Source: Hymenobacter glacialis (GTDB taxonomy: Bacteria; Bacteroidota; Bacteroidia; Cytophagales; Hymenobacteraceae). From it: a DNA stretch of 64,000 nucleotides. Position numbers and translations under genes: made by a program. How positions within the stretch are numbered: position 1 is the stretch's first letter; every line of letters begins with the position of its first letter. The notes under the pieces were generated by a model. It did not search any database. It was not told the DNA's origin and saw only the letters and a list, made by a program, of their open reading frames with translations. This document shows positions 16,006-25,100 of the stretch, piece by piece. The DNA is taken from the NCBI RefSeq assembly GCF_001816165.1, contig NZ_MDZC01000046.1, positions 62,001 through 126,000 on the forward strand, written 5' to 3'.

Positions 16006-17757
16006 CTATAACTGCCCCGTGCCCAGCCAGCGCGCCACCGGGTAGCGGTTGAACCCTTTTTCGTGGTAGGGCGAATTGAGATACACCCACTCCAGCTGCG
16101 CGGCGCCGTTGCTGGCGAAGGCAGGGTTTTGTTTTTTCAACGCTTCCAGCCGTTCGCGCAGCGCGGGGGCGCGGCGGAGCAGGTCGGCGGCAAGGTCCTC
16201 GAACACGTAGTCGGAGAAATGCTCCTTCTGCTGCAACACGCTGTCAAAGAAGCCCCAGGCGAAGAAGGAGTCCGTTGCCTGGGGCTCCAGGGTTTCCATA
16301 AGGTAGCGGACGGGTGCACCGGCACGCAGGTACACCACGTAGTCGCCCCGACGGAAAGCCACCGATTCGGTGGCAGTGCGCAACTTCACCTGGCTGTGCA
16401 GGTAGTGGCCTTCGTAGGCCCGCGGACTGGTTTTGTAGTCTTCCAGATACTGCACTTCCACGGGCAGGGTCATGTCGGCGGCCAAGGGTTCCAGCGTCGC
16501 GCCGTTGCGCCGCAGAATTTCCACCACTTCGCCCCAGGCCTGGGGGATGAGGTAGGCCGTGGGACGGGTGGCGGTAGCGGTGGGCTGGTAGGTGTTGTAG
16601 TGTTTCACGGGCCGGGTAAAGGGCGCCGTACGGTCGTAGTAGAGGCGGGGCTGGCCGCTCACGTCGCTGGGTTTCATACGACCCTCGTAGCCGCGGAACT
16701 GCACAGTTTCGTGCTGGCTCTCGTCCAGGGTCCAGGCCAGGGGGAAGGTGGTTTGGGCAGCTTGGTCGGCGGTGGCCTGGGCGCGGGCAGCGGCCAGTAG
16801 GTCCGCCTGCTGGCCCACGGTTTCGAGCATGGTTTTCAGAAAGTCATAGGTGGCGTGCACCCGCGGCGCAAAGGCCTTCAGCATGTGGGTTTCGGGCATG
16901 AACCCAATGGTGTTGAACAGCGCCGCGTAGCCGGTGGAGTAGCGCGGCGTTTCCAGAAAAGCCCGCAGGCCGCTTTCCGGCGTCTGGCCATTGAAGTCCA
17001 CATAAGGAGTCATGGGCCACTTCTTCTTGTCCATGCCCTTGTAGAGAGCCGGCAGGAGCTGTTGCTGTAAGTAGCGGCTCAGCGCCGGCGCCAGCTTGCT
17101 GTGCTGGGTGGGAATGAGCGTCATGGTATACTGGTAGTCAGCGCCATTGGACGTATGCGTTTCCACAAATACGTCAGGTTGCCATTTCTGAAACAGCGCC
17201 GCAAACGAGCGGGCATTGCGCGAGTCCTGCTTGATGTAGTCGCGGTTCAGGTCGAGGTGGCGGGCGTTGCCCCGGAAGCCGTATTCGGCGGGGCCGTTCT
17301 GGTTGGCGCGGGTGGTGCTGTTGCGGTTTAGGGCGCCGCCCACGTTGTAGATGGGCACAATGACCACCGTCACCGTGGCCAGCAGCTTTTGCAGCTTGGG
17401 CTGCTGCATAAGGTCGCGGGCCAGCATCATGCTGGCGTCGATGCCCTCGGGCTCGCCGGGGTGAATGCCGTTTTGAATGAACAGGATGCGGCGGTTTTTC
17501 CGGCGCACGCTGGCCGGGTCGGTGTCGCCGTCGGGCGAAAGCACCACCTCATGCAGGGGCAGGCCGGAGTCGGTGGGGCCGGCCTCGCCCAGGTGCAGCC
17601 GCGTGGGGTAGGCCGTAGCCAGTTTTTGGTAGTACGCAATGCACTCGGCGTGGGTGGCCGTGGTATTGCCCCCGCCGGTTTCAAAGGGGGTGCGCCATTC
17701 CGGCGCCGGAGCGGTGGGAGAAGTCATCAGCAGGGCAGCGAGAAGTAACGTGAGCAT
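16006..17757 (-). CDS. Exported M14-family zinc carboxypeptidase
   Basis: About 583 residues with a signal peptide (MLTLLLAALLMTSPTAPA). The zinc-site motif HPGEPEG (HxxE) and the later ETHTSNG histidine match M14 metallocarboxypeptidases; NRDYIKQDSRNAR supplies the substrate-carboxylate arginines. It probably trims peptides or peptidoglycan outside the cytoplasm. ATG 17757 is chosen over 17796 because a TACTTTCG promoter box lies at 17761-17768 and because the signal peptide then starts correctly. The C-terminal ~200 residues are an accessory domain of unclear role. Confidence 0.85.
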   Translation of the reverse strand: MLTLLLAALLMTSPTAPAPEWRTPFETGGGNTTATHAECIAYYQKLATAYPTRLHLGEAGPTDSGLPLHEVVLSPDGDTDPASVRRKNRRILFIQNGIHPGEPEGIDASMMLARDLMQQPKLQKLLATVTVVIVPIYNVGGALNRNSTTRANQNGPAEYGFRGNARHLDLNRDYIKQDSRNARSFAALFQKWQPDVFVETHTSNGADYQYTMTLIPTQHSKLAPALSRYLQQQLLPALYKGMDKKKWPMTPYVDFNGQTPESGLRAFLETPRYSTGYAALFNTIGFMPETHMLKAFAPRVHATYDFLKTMLETVGQQADLLAAARAQATADQAAQTTFPLAWTLDESQHETVQFRGYEGRMKPSDVSGQPRLYYDRTAPFTRPVKHYNTYQPTATATRPTAYLIPQAWGEVVEILRRNGATLEPLAADMTLPVEVQYLEDYKTSPRAYEGHYLHSQVKLRTATESVAFRRGDYVVYLRAGAPVRYLMETLEPQATDSFFAWGFFDSVLQQKEHFSDYVFEDLAADLLRRAPALRERLEALKKQNPAFASNGAAQLEWVYLNSPYHEKGFNRYPVARWLGTGQL

Positions 17758-17868
17758 GGACGAAAGTAGCGCGCAGCCGTGCTTCGCGTCTGCCACCGGC
17801 CCGAACCTACTTCCCGATTACAACGGCGTGGCCGGTGCGGCCCTGCCCCGTTTCCTGGTGCCTGCCAA

Positions 17869-18294
17869 CTACCGCAGGCGGTTGCCCGAGAGCCGCGCAT
17901 CGAGGCTGTACTTGCCCGGCCCGGCAAACAGCAGCCCCAGAAACACAAACGCCGACTCCAGCGCGTGGGAATAGCCGCCGAAGCCGTCGCCCTTGCTCAC
18001 GTGCATCACCGTGGCCATCACCATGGTCAGCAACAAAACCACGCACGCAGCCCGGAACCACAGCCCCACCGCCAGCAGCAGCCCGCCGCCAAACTCGGCA
18101 ATAGCCGCCATAAAGCCCCAAAAAGTGGGCGCGAAGCCCAGTCCTACCTTGCCCATGACTCCGCCCAGCCCCGCCCAGGCTTCCGGCCCGCCCGCTAGCT
18201 TCGGAAACCCGTGTACCATAAACATGACGCCCAGCCCCACGCGGAGCAGCAGCAAACCCAGGTCGTGAAAGCGGTAGCGGTTGGTGAGATTCAT
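17869..18294 (-). CDS. DoxX-family membrane protein
   Basis: A 141-residue protein with four hydrophobic helices; LLLLRVGLGVMFMVHGFPKL at the start is the standard DoxX opening, and the last helix ends in FAGPGKYSLDARL, also typical. DoxX proteins are small inner-membrane proteins linked to redox or thiol stress, with no fixed enzymatic role. ATG 18294 is used; a longer frame reaches 18372 without conserved residues. It lies 111 bp upstream of the M14 gene, which has its own promoter. Confidence 0.85.
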   Translation of the reverse strand: MNLTNRYRFHDLGLLLLRVGLGVMFMVHGFPKLAGGPEAWAGLGGVMGKVGLGFAPTFWGFMAAIAEFGGGLLLAVGLWFRAACVVLLLTMVMATVMHVSKGDGFGGYSHALESAFVFLGLLFAGPGKYSLDARLSGNRLR

Positions 18295-18406
18295 AAGATG
18301 AAGGCGCAAACGGAATGGTTTCGGGACGCTAGTTACGATTGCGCCACGAGAAACACCCCGGCCGGGCCCCAAAACAATTTCCTGCGGCCCACAGTAGGAG
18401 GGAGCC

Positions 18407-18414
18407 TACCTTTG
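18407..18414 (+). promoter_or_regulatory. -7 promoter box of surE
   Basis: TACCTTTG matches the Bacteroidota TAnnTTTG box, 38 bases before the surE ATG. Confidence 0.55.
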
Positions 18415-18452
18415 TGTCCGGTGCCGGCTCGCACCTGTTTTTTCCTTGCCCC

Positions 18453-19313
18453 ATGACCCCAACGCGTCCCCTTATTCTGGTATCAAACGACGACGGCATC
18501 ACCGCCCCCGGCATTCGCTGCCTGGTTGAAACCGTGCTGGCCCTCGGCGCCGAAGTAGTGGTAGTGGCGCCCGATGCCCCGCAGTCCGGCATGGGCCACG
18601 CCATCACCATCGGCCACCCCCTGCGCTTGTCTAAAAACCCGATTTTCGGCCCCGACGTCGAATCCTACGAGTGCTCTGGCACTCCGGCCGACTGCGTGAA
18701 AATCGCCAAGCATTACGTGCTGAAAGACCGCACCCCCGACCTTGTGGTGTCCGGCATCAACCACGGCTCCAATGCCTCGGTGAACGTGCTGTACTCCGGC
18801 ACCATGTCGGCCGCCATCGAAGCCGCCATTGAAGGCCTGCCTGCCGTGGGATTTTCGCTGTGCGAATACGGGCCCAACGCCGACTTCTCGCACGCGGCCG
18901 AGTGGGTGAGCCAGGTGTGCCGCCACGCGCTGGAGCACGGCATTCCCGCCGGCACGGCCCTGAACGTTAACATTCCCAAAAACTCGGATACGCCCATTGC
19001 CGGCCTTCGCCTGGCCCGCCAGGCCCGGGCCAAGTGGCAGGAGGAATTCGACCGCCGCCTCGACCCCTACCAGCGGCCGTACTACTGGCTTATCGGTTCC
19101 TTCATCAACCTCGACCACGGCACCGATACCGACGAGTGGGCCCTGGCCAACAACTATGTTTCCGTAGTGCCCTGCCAGTTCGACCTTACGGCCTACGCCG
19201 GCCTGAAGCAGCTCAGCGCCGACTGGCAGCTGCCCATGCCCGTGGCCGCCGAAGTGGCTGCCCCGCCACAACCAGTGCCCTCCGGCGACTACGGTCCTGC
19301 CTCACTGGGCTAG
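18453..19313 (+). CDS. surE: 5'/3'-nucleotidase SurE
   Basis: The 286-residue protein begins LILVSNDDGITAPGI, the SurE metal-binding NDDG motif, followed by APDAPQSGMGHAIT and SGINHGSNASVNVLYSGT, which complete the active site. SurE removes phosphate from nucleoside monophosphates and is tied to stationary-phase survival. ATG 18453 is preferred; the frame is open further upstream (18339), but that part spans the promoter box at 18407. The C-terminal ~25 residues after LPMPVAAE are low complexity. Confidence 0.92.
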   Translation: MTPTRPLILVSNDDGITAPGIRCLVETVLALGAEVVVVAPDAPQSGMGHAITIGHPLRLSKNPIFGPDVESYECSGTPADCVKIAKHYVLKDRTPDLVVSGINHGSNASVNVLYSGTMSAAIEAAIEGLPAVGFSLCEYGPNADFSHAAEWVSQVCRHALEHGIPAGTALNVNIPKNSDTPIAGLRLARQARAKWQEEFDRRLDPYQRPYYWLIGSFINLDHGTDTDEWALANNYVSVVPCQFDLTAYAGLKQLSADWQLPMPVAAEVAAPPQPVPSGDYGPASLG

Positions 19314-19355
19314 ACCAAATATATTCATCGCCCCGGCCCTTTCCCTACAAGTTCG

Positions 19356-19363
19356 TACTTTGC
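19356..19363 (+). promoter_or_regulatory. -7 promoter box of the histidine phosphatase gene
   Basis: TACTTTGC at 38 bases before the ATG at 19401, matching TAnnTTTG. Confidence 0.55.
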
Positions 19364-19400
19364 TATAGCATCGACTCACTACTTTCCATTCTGAATAAAT

Positions 19401-20003
19401 ATGTCTGCTCGTATATCTTTTTGGTTGTTTTTGCTGACTGGGTTAGCCGTGTTGATGGGCAGCTCGGCCTGCCAGGCGCAGATGCCGGCTGCTGCCGGCA
19501 AGGGCAGGGCTAAAGCCAGCCTGACCACCATTTATCTGATGCGTCACGGCGAAAAGGACACCATCGGCAATCCCGCCGACCCGGCCCTGACGGCCGTGGG
19601 GCAGGCGCGGGCCCAGGCCCTGCGGCAGCTGCTGGCACGCAAGCGCCCAACCGCCATTTTTACCACCGATACCAAGCGCACCCGCGCTACCGTGGCGCCG
19701 CTGGCGGCCGCCGTTAAAGTAGAGCCCGAGGTGTACAACGCCCGCGAAACCACGGCCCTGGCCCAGCGCCTGCGCCGCGACTACCTGGGCAAAACGGTGG
19801 TCGTGGTGGGCCACTCCAACACCTTGCTGCCCCTCATCGAGTCGCTGGGCGGCACGCCGCCGGTGGAAGAAATCGGCGACAACGAGTACGACTACCTGTT
19901 CACGGTGCGCATTGCCGAAGGCGTGCTGCCCGTGGTGGAAGTGCGCGGCTACGGCCCCGAGCGCAAGGTAGAGGTTGCGCCCAAAGCCTCGCGCCTGCGC
20001 TAG
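19401..20003 (+). CDS. Exported histidine phosphatase-superfamily protein
   Basis: A 200-residue protein with an N-terminal signal peptide (ISFWLFLLTGLAVLMGSSACQA, with a possible lipobox-like cysteine). The histidine phosphatase core has LMRHGEKD (phosphoacceptor His), the arginine-rich KRTRATVAPL segment and the second histidine in VVVGHSN. It should hydrolyse a phosphoester outside the cytoplasm; the substrate is not evident. The gene stands alone between surE and the M28 peptidase, with its own promoter box. Confidence 0.85.
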   Translation: MSARISFWLFLLTGLAVLMGSSACQAQMPAAAGKGRAKASLTTIYLMRHGEKDTIGNPADPALTAVGQARAQALRQLLARKRPTAIFTTDTKRTRATVAPLAAAVKVEPEVYNARETTALAQRLRRDYLGKTVVVVGHSNTLLPLIESLGGTPPVEEIGDNEYDYLFTVRIAEGVLPVVEVRGYGPERKVEVAPKASRLR

Positions 20004-20018
20004 CCACGGCCGGCCACG

Positions 20019-20026
20019 TACTTTCG
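20019..20026 (+). promoter_or_regulatory. -7 promoter box of the M28 peptidase gene
   Basis: TACTTTCG, 42 bases upstream of the ATG at 20069; differs from TAnnTTTG at one base. Confidence 0.45.
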
Positions 20027-20068
20027 CAGCATTGTCTTCGTATTCCGAGGCAACTATTAACGACTTAT

Positions 20069-21538
20069 ATGATTGATTTTCGTTCCGGGGCCTGGGGCCG
20101 CCGCACCGCTTTGGCTGCCGCTACTGTGCTGGTAGGCCTGGCGCCCGCCCACGCGCAGCGCGCTTCCAAAGCCAGCAAAAACAAGGCTGCTGTGGCCGTT
20201 GCGGCCACCTCTTCCCGGGTAGACCCCACGGACTCCGTGGCCCTGCGCAAAATTTACGACGAAGCCCTGCTGCGCGGCCAGAGCTACGAAAACCTGCGCT
20301 ACCTTACCGGCACCATTGGGGCACGGCTTTCGGGCTCACCCCAGGCCCAGCAGGCCGTGGAGTGGGGCAAGCTCACCATGGAAAAAGCGGGCTTCGACCG
20401 CGTGTACCTGCAGGAGGTGATGGTGCCCCATTGGGTGCGCGGGAAAAAGGAGCGCGGCGAAATCGTGGGCAATAAGGGCAAGGAAGTGAAAGTGGCGGTA
20501 TGCGCCCTGGGCGGTTCGGTGGGCACGGGCGGCAAGCTCAAGGCCGGTGTGGTGGAAGTTCGCAGCTTCGAGGAGCTGCGGGCCCTGCCTGAGGCGGCAG
20601 TGAAGGGCAAATTCGTGTTCTTCAACCGACCCTTCGACGATGCCCTTATTGAGCCTGGCACTGCCTACGGCCGCGCCGGCGACCAGCGCCGCAGCGGCGC
20701 CATTGAGGCCGCCAAGCGCGGTGCCGTGGGCGCCCTGGTGCGCTCCCTTACCAGTGCCCGCGACGACAACCCGCACACGGGCACCATGAGCTACGACCCG
20801 GCCGTGACCAAAGTGCCGGCCGCCGCTCTCAGCACCAATGCTGCCGACCGGCTCAGCCTCCTGCTCAAGGCCAATTCCCAGCTGGAGTTTGAGCTGGAAA
20901 TGGCGTGCGAAACCCTACCCGACGTGAAAAGCTACAATGTGGTCGGCGAAATCAAGGGCAGCAAGCTGCCAGAAGAAATCATCACCGTGGGCGGCCACCT
21001 CGATTCCTGGGACCTGGGCCAGGGCGCTCACGACGACGGCACGGGCGTGGTGCAGAGCATAGAAGCCCTGCGCCTGCTAAAAGCCACCGGCTACCGGCCC
21101 GAGCGCACGGTGCGCGCTGTGCTGTTTATGAACGAGGAAAACGGAAACCGCGGCGGCATGGAGTACGCCCGCCTGGCTGCTCAGAACAAGGAAAACCACC
21201 TGGCCGCCATCGAGTCCGATGGGGGAGGATTCACGCCCCGCGGCTTCAATATTGAAGCGGACCCCGCCACCGTGGCAAAGTTCAACAAGTGGAGCCCCCT
21301 GCTCGAGCCTTACCACGCCGGCGGCGTGAAGGCCGGCCATGGTGGCACCGACATTGGCCCGCTCAAGGACGCCGTGAAGCCCAAAGCCCTCATCGGCTTC
21401 GACGGCGACTCCCAGCGCTACTTCGACATTCACCACACGTCGGAAGACACCTTCGACAAGGTGAACCGCCGCGAGCTGGAGCTGGGCGGGGCCGCTATGG
21501 CGTCGCTCATTTATCTGCTGAGCAAGTACGGGCTCTAA
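20069..21538 (+). CDS. Exported M28-family metallopeptidase
   Basis: A 489-residue protein with a signal peptide ending AHA. After a PA-like insertion (residues ~130-270) the M28 aminopeptidase core shows the di-zinc ligands in order: GGHLDSWDLGQGAHDDGTG, FMNEENGNRGG, ESDGGG and DIHHTSEDTFD. The layout matches plasma glutamate carboxypeptidase-like enzymes that cleave dipeptides. It probably serves extracellular peptide degradation alongside the nearby S8, M14 and M1 peptidases. Confidence 0.9.
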   Translation: MIDFRSGAWGRRTALAAATVLVGLAPAHAQRASKASKNKAAVAVAATSSRVDPTDSVALRKIYDEALLRGQSYENLRYLTGTIGARLSGSPQAQQAVEWGKLTMEKAGFDRVYLQEVMVPHWVRGKKERGEIVGNKGKEVKVAVCALGGSVGTGGKLKAGVVEVRSFEELRALPEAAVKGKFVFFNRPFDDALIEPGTAYGRAGDQRRSGAIEAAKRGAVGALVRSLTSARDDNPHTGTMSYDPAVTKVPAAALSTNAADRLSLLLKANSQLEFELEMACETLPDVKSYNVVGEIKGSKLPEEIITVGGHLDSWDLGQGAHDDGTGVVQSIEALRLLKATGYRPERTVRAVLFMNEENGNRGGMEYARLAAQNKENHLAAIESDGGGFTPRGFNIEADPATVAKFNKWSPLLEPYHAGGVKAGHGGTDIGPLKDAVKPKALIGFDGDSQRYFDIHHTSEDTFDKVNRRELELGGAAMASLIYLLSKYGL

Positions 21539-21659
21539 GCCAGGCACGCCCCGGGCCGAATGGGTCCGGGGCCTGCCATCTCGGGCTTAGAGCATAATCC
21601 CTGTATCGTTACCATTCGGGCCGTCCGTTTTCCTGCCCTTCGCTACCACGCAACAGATT

Positions 21660-23483
21660 TTGACCAGATTTTGGGGCCGTTTTTGGGGCGCAACGGGAAT
21701 CTTTCTCGTGCTGGGGCACCACGCCCCGGCCCAAACCCGGCCTGCTGCCCCATTGGAGCGCTACGTGGTGTTGCTCCGTGATAAAACTGGCGTTCGCTTC
21801 AACGCTGCACTATACTTTTCGCCTGCGGCCCAGGCCCGTCGCCAGCGCCAGCACCTGCCCGCCTACGACGCCACCGACCTGCCAGTTCGGCTTGATTATC
21901 AGCAGGCCATCAGTGCACAGGTCGATACGGTGACGCTGGTGAGCCGCTGGCTCAATGCCGTGGTATGCCGGGCCACGCCCGCGCAGGCTGCTGCAGTGCG
22001 CTGCCTGCCGGGGGTGTTGAGCGTGGCCGCGTGGCCAGTGCCTACTGGTGGCGTGGCCCGGCGTGGCAAACCCCTGCCAGAGCGTAAAGAAATAATAGAA
22101 CAGCCGCCCAAGCCCATATCGGCCAACGACTATCTGCTGGCCCGCCGCCAAACTGCCCACCTCGACGGTGCGGCCCTGCGCAACGCCTCCCTGGATGGCA
22201 TGGGCCTGCGCATTGCGGTGTTCGACGTCGGTTTTCGAGGCCTGCCTTCGCACCCAGCTTTTAAGGAGCTGGTGGCCAATAAGCGCATTGTTGCCACCCA
22301 CGATTTTCTCCGCAACACTCCCGACGTGTACCGCGGCGGCAGCCACGGCACCGAGGTAATGGGCTGCCTGGCCGGCCGCCTGCCCGCCGGGCCGGGCAGC
22401 ACATCGGGTCCCGCCCTGGGCCTGGCTCCCGGGGCCGAGTTCCTATTGGCGCGTACCGAGCAATCGGCCCGGGAGCGGTATGCTGAAGAGGAAGCGTGGT
22501 TGGCGGCCGTGGAATGGGCCGACCGGCTGGGCGCCGATATCATCAACTCCTCGCTGGCTTACACCGAGCAACGGTATTTTCCGGAGCAAATGAACGGGCG
22601 CCTGAGCCTGATTTCGCGGGCCGCCAACATGGCAGCCCGCAAGGGCATGCTGGTGGTGAGTGCCGCCGGCAACGACGGCGACAACGACTGGGTCCGCATA
22701 GGCACCCCAGCCGATGCCGATTCGGTGCTGGCCGTGGGGGGGCTCGACCCTGAAACCGGCCTGCACGTCGACTTTAGCTCCTACGGACCCACCGCCGACC
22801 GCCGGGCCAAGCCCAACCTGGCCGCTTTTGGCGTGGTTCTCACCACTACCACCAACAGCTACGAGCGGCTGGAGGGCACCTCGTTCTCGGCACCACTGGT
22901 GGCAGGATTTGCCGCCTGCATGTGGCAGCAAAACCGCCAGCTCACGGCCATGCAGGTTTTTGGCCGCCTCGAAAAATCAGCAGAGCTCTACCCTTATTTC
23001 GACTATGCGCACGGCTACGGCCGGCCCCGGTTCCAGCAGTTTGCCGGGTCGGCACAGTCTCCGGCAGCTGTGGCGGCCACTTTCGATTTTGTGCCGCACG
23101 ATAGTTTGGTGGCGGTTGTAATTCGCACCGAAGCCGCCACCCGGCCCGCCGAAGTGCTACCGCTGATGCTTGACCAGAGCGAGGTAGGGCTTTATTTTTC
23201 TTCGGCGGAAGCCGATGCCAACATGCCTGCCGCAGGCGCGGTGCCGCTGGTGGGCCGCCAGCAGGCCCTGTCCGCCAGGCCGGAGCCCTTGGCGCCCATG
23301 CCAGCGCCGCATTACCCCGATTACTTATACTGGAGCCTGGCCGACCGCCGGGGCGTGCTGCGCCGCTACGAAACCCGCGCCGTGACCCAGCGCCTGGTGG
23401 TGCAGGTACCACGCCGCCTGCTGCGCGGGGGCGATGTGCTGCGGGTCCATTTTAAGGGATACACAGGTTCTTATTCAGAATGA
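21660..23483 (+). CDS. Exported S8 (subtilisin-like) serine protease
   Basis: A 607-residue subtilase. The catalytic triad is visible: Asp in IAVFDVGFRG, His in GGSHGTEVMG, Ser in GTSFSAPLVAG, plus the oxyanion Asn in VVSAAGNDGDND. The N-terminus (TTG 21660; FWGATGIFLVLGHHAPAQ) is a signal peptide, followed by a short prodomain, and ~130 residues follow the protease domain. The stop overlaps the next start as ATGA, so the protease and the beta-barrel protein downstream are translationally coupled. The TTG start is uncertain but no ATG is nearby. Confidence 0.87.
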   Translation: MTRFWGRFWGATGIFLVLGHHAPAQTRPAAPLERYVVLLRDKTGVRFNAALYFSPAAQARRQRQHLPAYDATDLPVRLDYQQAISAQVDTVTLVSRWLNAVVCRATPAQAAAVRCLPGVLSVAAWPVPTGGVARRGKPLPERKEIIEQPPKPISANDYLLARRQTAHLDGAALRNASLDGMGLRIAVFDVGFRGLPSHPAFKELVANKRIVATHDFLRNTPDVYRGGSHGTEVMGCLAGRLPAGPGSTSGPALGLAPGAEFLLARTEQSARERYAEEEAWLAAVEWADRLGADIINSSLAYTEQRYFPEQMNGRLSLISRAANMAARKGMLVVSAAGNDGDNDWVRIGTPADADSVLAVGGLDPETGLHVDFSSYGPTADRRAKPNLAAFGVVLTTTTNSYERLEGTSFSAPLVAGFAACMWQQNRQLTAMQVFGRLEKSAELYPYFDYAHGYGRPRFQQFAGSAQSPAAVAATFDFVPHDSLVAVVIRTEAATRPAEVLPLMLDQSEVGLYFSSAEADANMPAAGAVPLVGRQQALSARPEPLAPMPAPHYPDYLYWSLADRRGVLRRYETRAVTQRLVVQVPRRLLRGGDVLRVHFKGYTGSYSE

Positions 23484-24250
23484 TGCACCGTCCCGCGCCC
23501 GAGGCTGGCCGTGGCCTACCGCCCCATTTTCAGAACCCAAAGGTTCTGTGGAAGACAGCGCTGGTGCTGGCAGGGCTGGCTAGTGGGCCAGCGGCCCATG
23601 CCCAACAGGTGCTGGTGCAAGCCAATGTGGCCAATGATACCCTGAAAGCATCTCTGGGACCCAACCGGCGCTATTTTGGCCATTTGTACGCCGGCTACGG
23701 GCTGGTGGCGGGCCGGAGCGAAGAAGGCGCGGCCCTGCGCCACGGCCACGCGTCTTCGGAACTGCGGGCAGGAGGGCGGCTCAAGTTTCGCATCAACCAG
23801 GCGCTGGCCCTGAACCTGGACCTGGGGTACGCGTATCTGCGCTACGACCTGCGACAAGACAACAGGAAAGTGGTGCCGGCACCCGTGCAGCACCGCCGCG
23901 AAAGTCTGGGCCTTCACCAGCTGTACTCGGAGGCCAGCCTGCGGCTGAACGTGGGGCGGCGCGGCAATTCCGTGGGCAGCTACCTCGACTTGCTGGGCGG
24001 CGGCGGCTGGGTAGCTGCCACCAGCCACGTGACGGAAGACGTGCCCAGTGCCGGGGTGCGCTCTGTAGAAACCACCGAACGGGGCTTGCCCTACCTGCGC
24101 CGCTGGACCGGTGCCACCGGCGCCCGCCTCGGCATGGACCGCTATGCGCTGGTGGGTCGCTACCGACTCACCCGGGCCTTCGAGCCGGAACTTCGAGCCT
24201 GGCCCGAACTGCCCCGTTGGGTGGTTGGACTGGAAATAGGCCTCTTTTAA
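23480..24250 (+). CDS. Outer-membrane beta-barrel-like protein coupled to the S8 protease
   Basis: The 256-residue protein has a signal-like segment (WKTALVLAGLASGPAAHAQ, after a ~25-residue leader) and then repeating amphipathic strands such as RYFGHLYAGYGLVAG, LALNLDLGYAYLRYDL and SYLDLLGGGGWVAA, finishing with a strand ending in phenylalanine (VVGLEIGLF), the usual barrel C-terminus. No named family is recognised. Its start overlaps the protease stop by 4 bp, so the two products are made together; it may anchor or receive the protease at the outer membrane, which is inference. Confidence 0.65.
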   Translation: MMHRPAPEAGRGLPPHFQNPKVLWKTALVLAGLASGPAAHAQQVLVQANVANDTLKASLGPNRRYFGHLYAGYGLVAGRSEEGAALRHGHASSELRAGGRLKFRINQALALNLDLGYAYLRYDLRQDNRKVVPAPVQHRRESLGLHQLYSEASLRLNVGRRGNSVGSYLDLLGGGGWVAATSHVTEDVPSAGVRSVETTERGLPYLRRWTGATGARLGMDRYALVGRYRLTRAFEPELRAWPELPRWVVGLEIGLF

Positions 24251-24352
24251 CTGGCTTACCCAAATAATCTAAACCTATAGTTAAGCCTTTGCCGTAAAAT
24301 CCGCAAAACTGCCGGCTCTGGAAATAATACCGGCATCCTTTCCTTCCCGCCT

Positions 24353-24360
24353 TACCTTTG
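24353..24360 (+). promoter_or_regulatory. -7 promoter box of the lipoprotein gene
   Basis: TACCTTTG matches TAnnTTTG, 31 bases before the ATG at 24392. Confidence 0.55.
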
Positions 24361-24391
24361 GGTGGCAATTACTTATTGTCGCTTACCTACT

Positions 24392-25006
24392 ATGAAAACC
24401 TCTTCGCTTAAACTTGTTGCCCTTGCTTCTGCCGCTGCCGTGCTGCAGCTCACTTCTTGCGTAAGTACCGAACGCGAGGTGAGCACCTCCACCGTAGACC
24501 CGCGGTCTACTTATACGCCGCCACCCGCCGGCAGCCGCAGCCGCGTGACCAGCAAAACGGTGCTCAACACCGTGAGCGTGACACATTCCTTTTCGAGCCC
24601 CGATACCAAGGATAATTTTATTCTGCAGCTGCGCGGTCCGCGTGTGCTCACGGCCCAGGCCCACCTCATTGTGACTAGCAGCACCGGCGATACCCTGCGC
24701 CACGAGGTGCTGCCGGCCCGGGCCCTTATCAACGATAAGTCTCTGATTGACCCGCAGGCATCCACCTCCAGGGCCCAGGAGATTGCCATCTTGGAAGGCA
24801 TGAATAACTTCTTTGCCGATGGCCGTTTCAGTCAGCCTGCGGTGCCCGTCGGGGCTGCACAGCCCGCCGAGATGGACACCAAAACCTGGGCTGCTTTGCG
24901 TGAAGACGCCAGTGCCGTGGGTTTCGACTACATCGGAGCCGGTGGCGAAGAGCGCCGCATGACCTATGCTCGCAAGCTAGGTAAAGCAGTTGTAATCAAC
25001 CAATAA
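24392..25006 (+). CDS. Small lipoprotein of unknown function
   Basis: A 204-residue protein with a lipoprotein signal: MKTSSLKLVALASAAAVLQ then the lipobox LTSC. The mature part has a Ser/Thr/Pro-rich linker and a beta-rich domain (TKDNFILQLRGPRVLTAQAH). I recognise no family. The ATG at 24392, after the promoter box at 24353, is preferred over an upstream start at 24362. It stands alone between the beta-barrel gene and the DUF4920 gene. Confidence 0.65.
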   Translation: MKTSSLKLVALASAAAVLQLTSCVSTEREVSTSTVDPRSTYTPPPAGSRSRVTSKTVLNTVSVTHSFSSPDTKDNFILQLRGPRVLTAQAHLIVTSSTGDTLRHEVLPARALINDKSLIDPQASTSRAQEIAILEGMNNFFADGRFSQPAVPVGAAQPAEMDTKTWAALREDASAVGFDYIGAGGEERRMTYARKLGKAVVINQ

Positions 25007-25100
25007 ATATGGTTTGCTTTAAGTAGCAAAGCAAGTTAAGCGTAGTATCCCAAACAGGTATTTTGCTTGCCTTTATTCACTAATTCTCTCCTCCTGAAAT

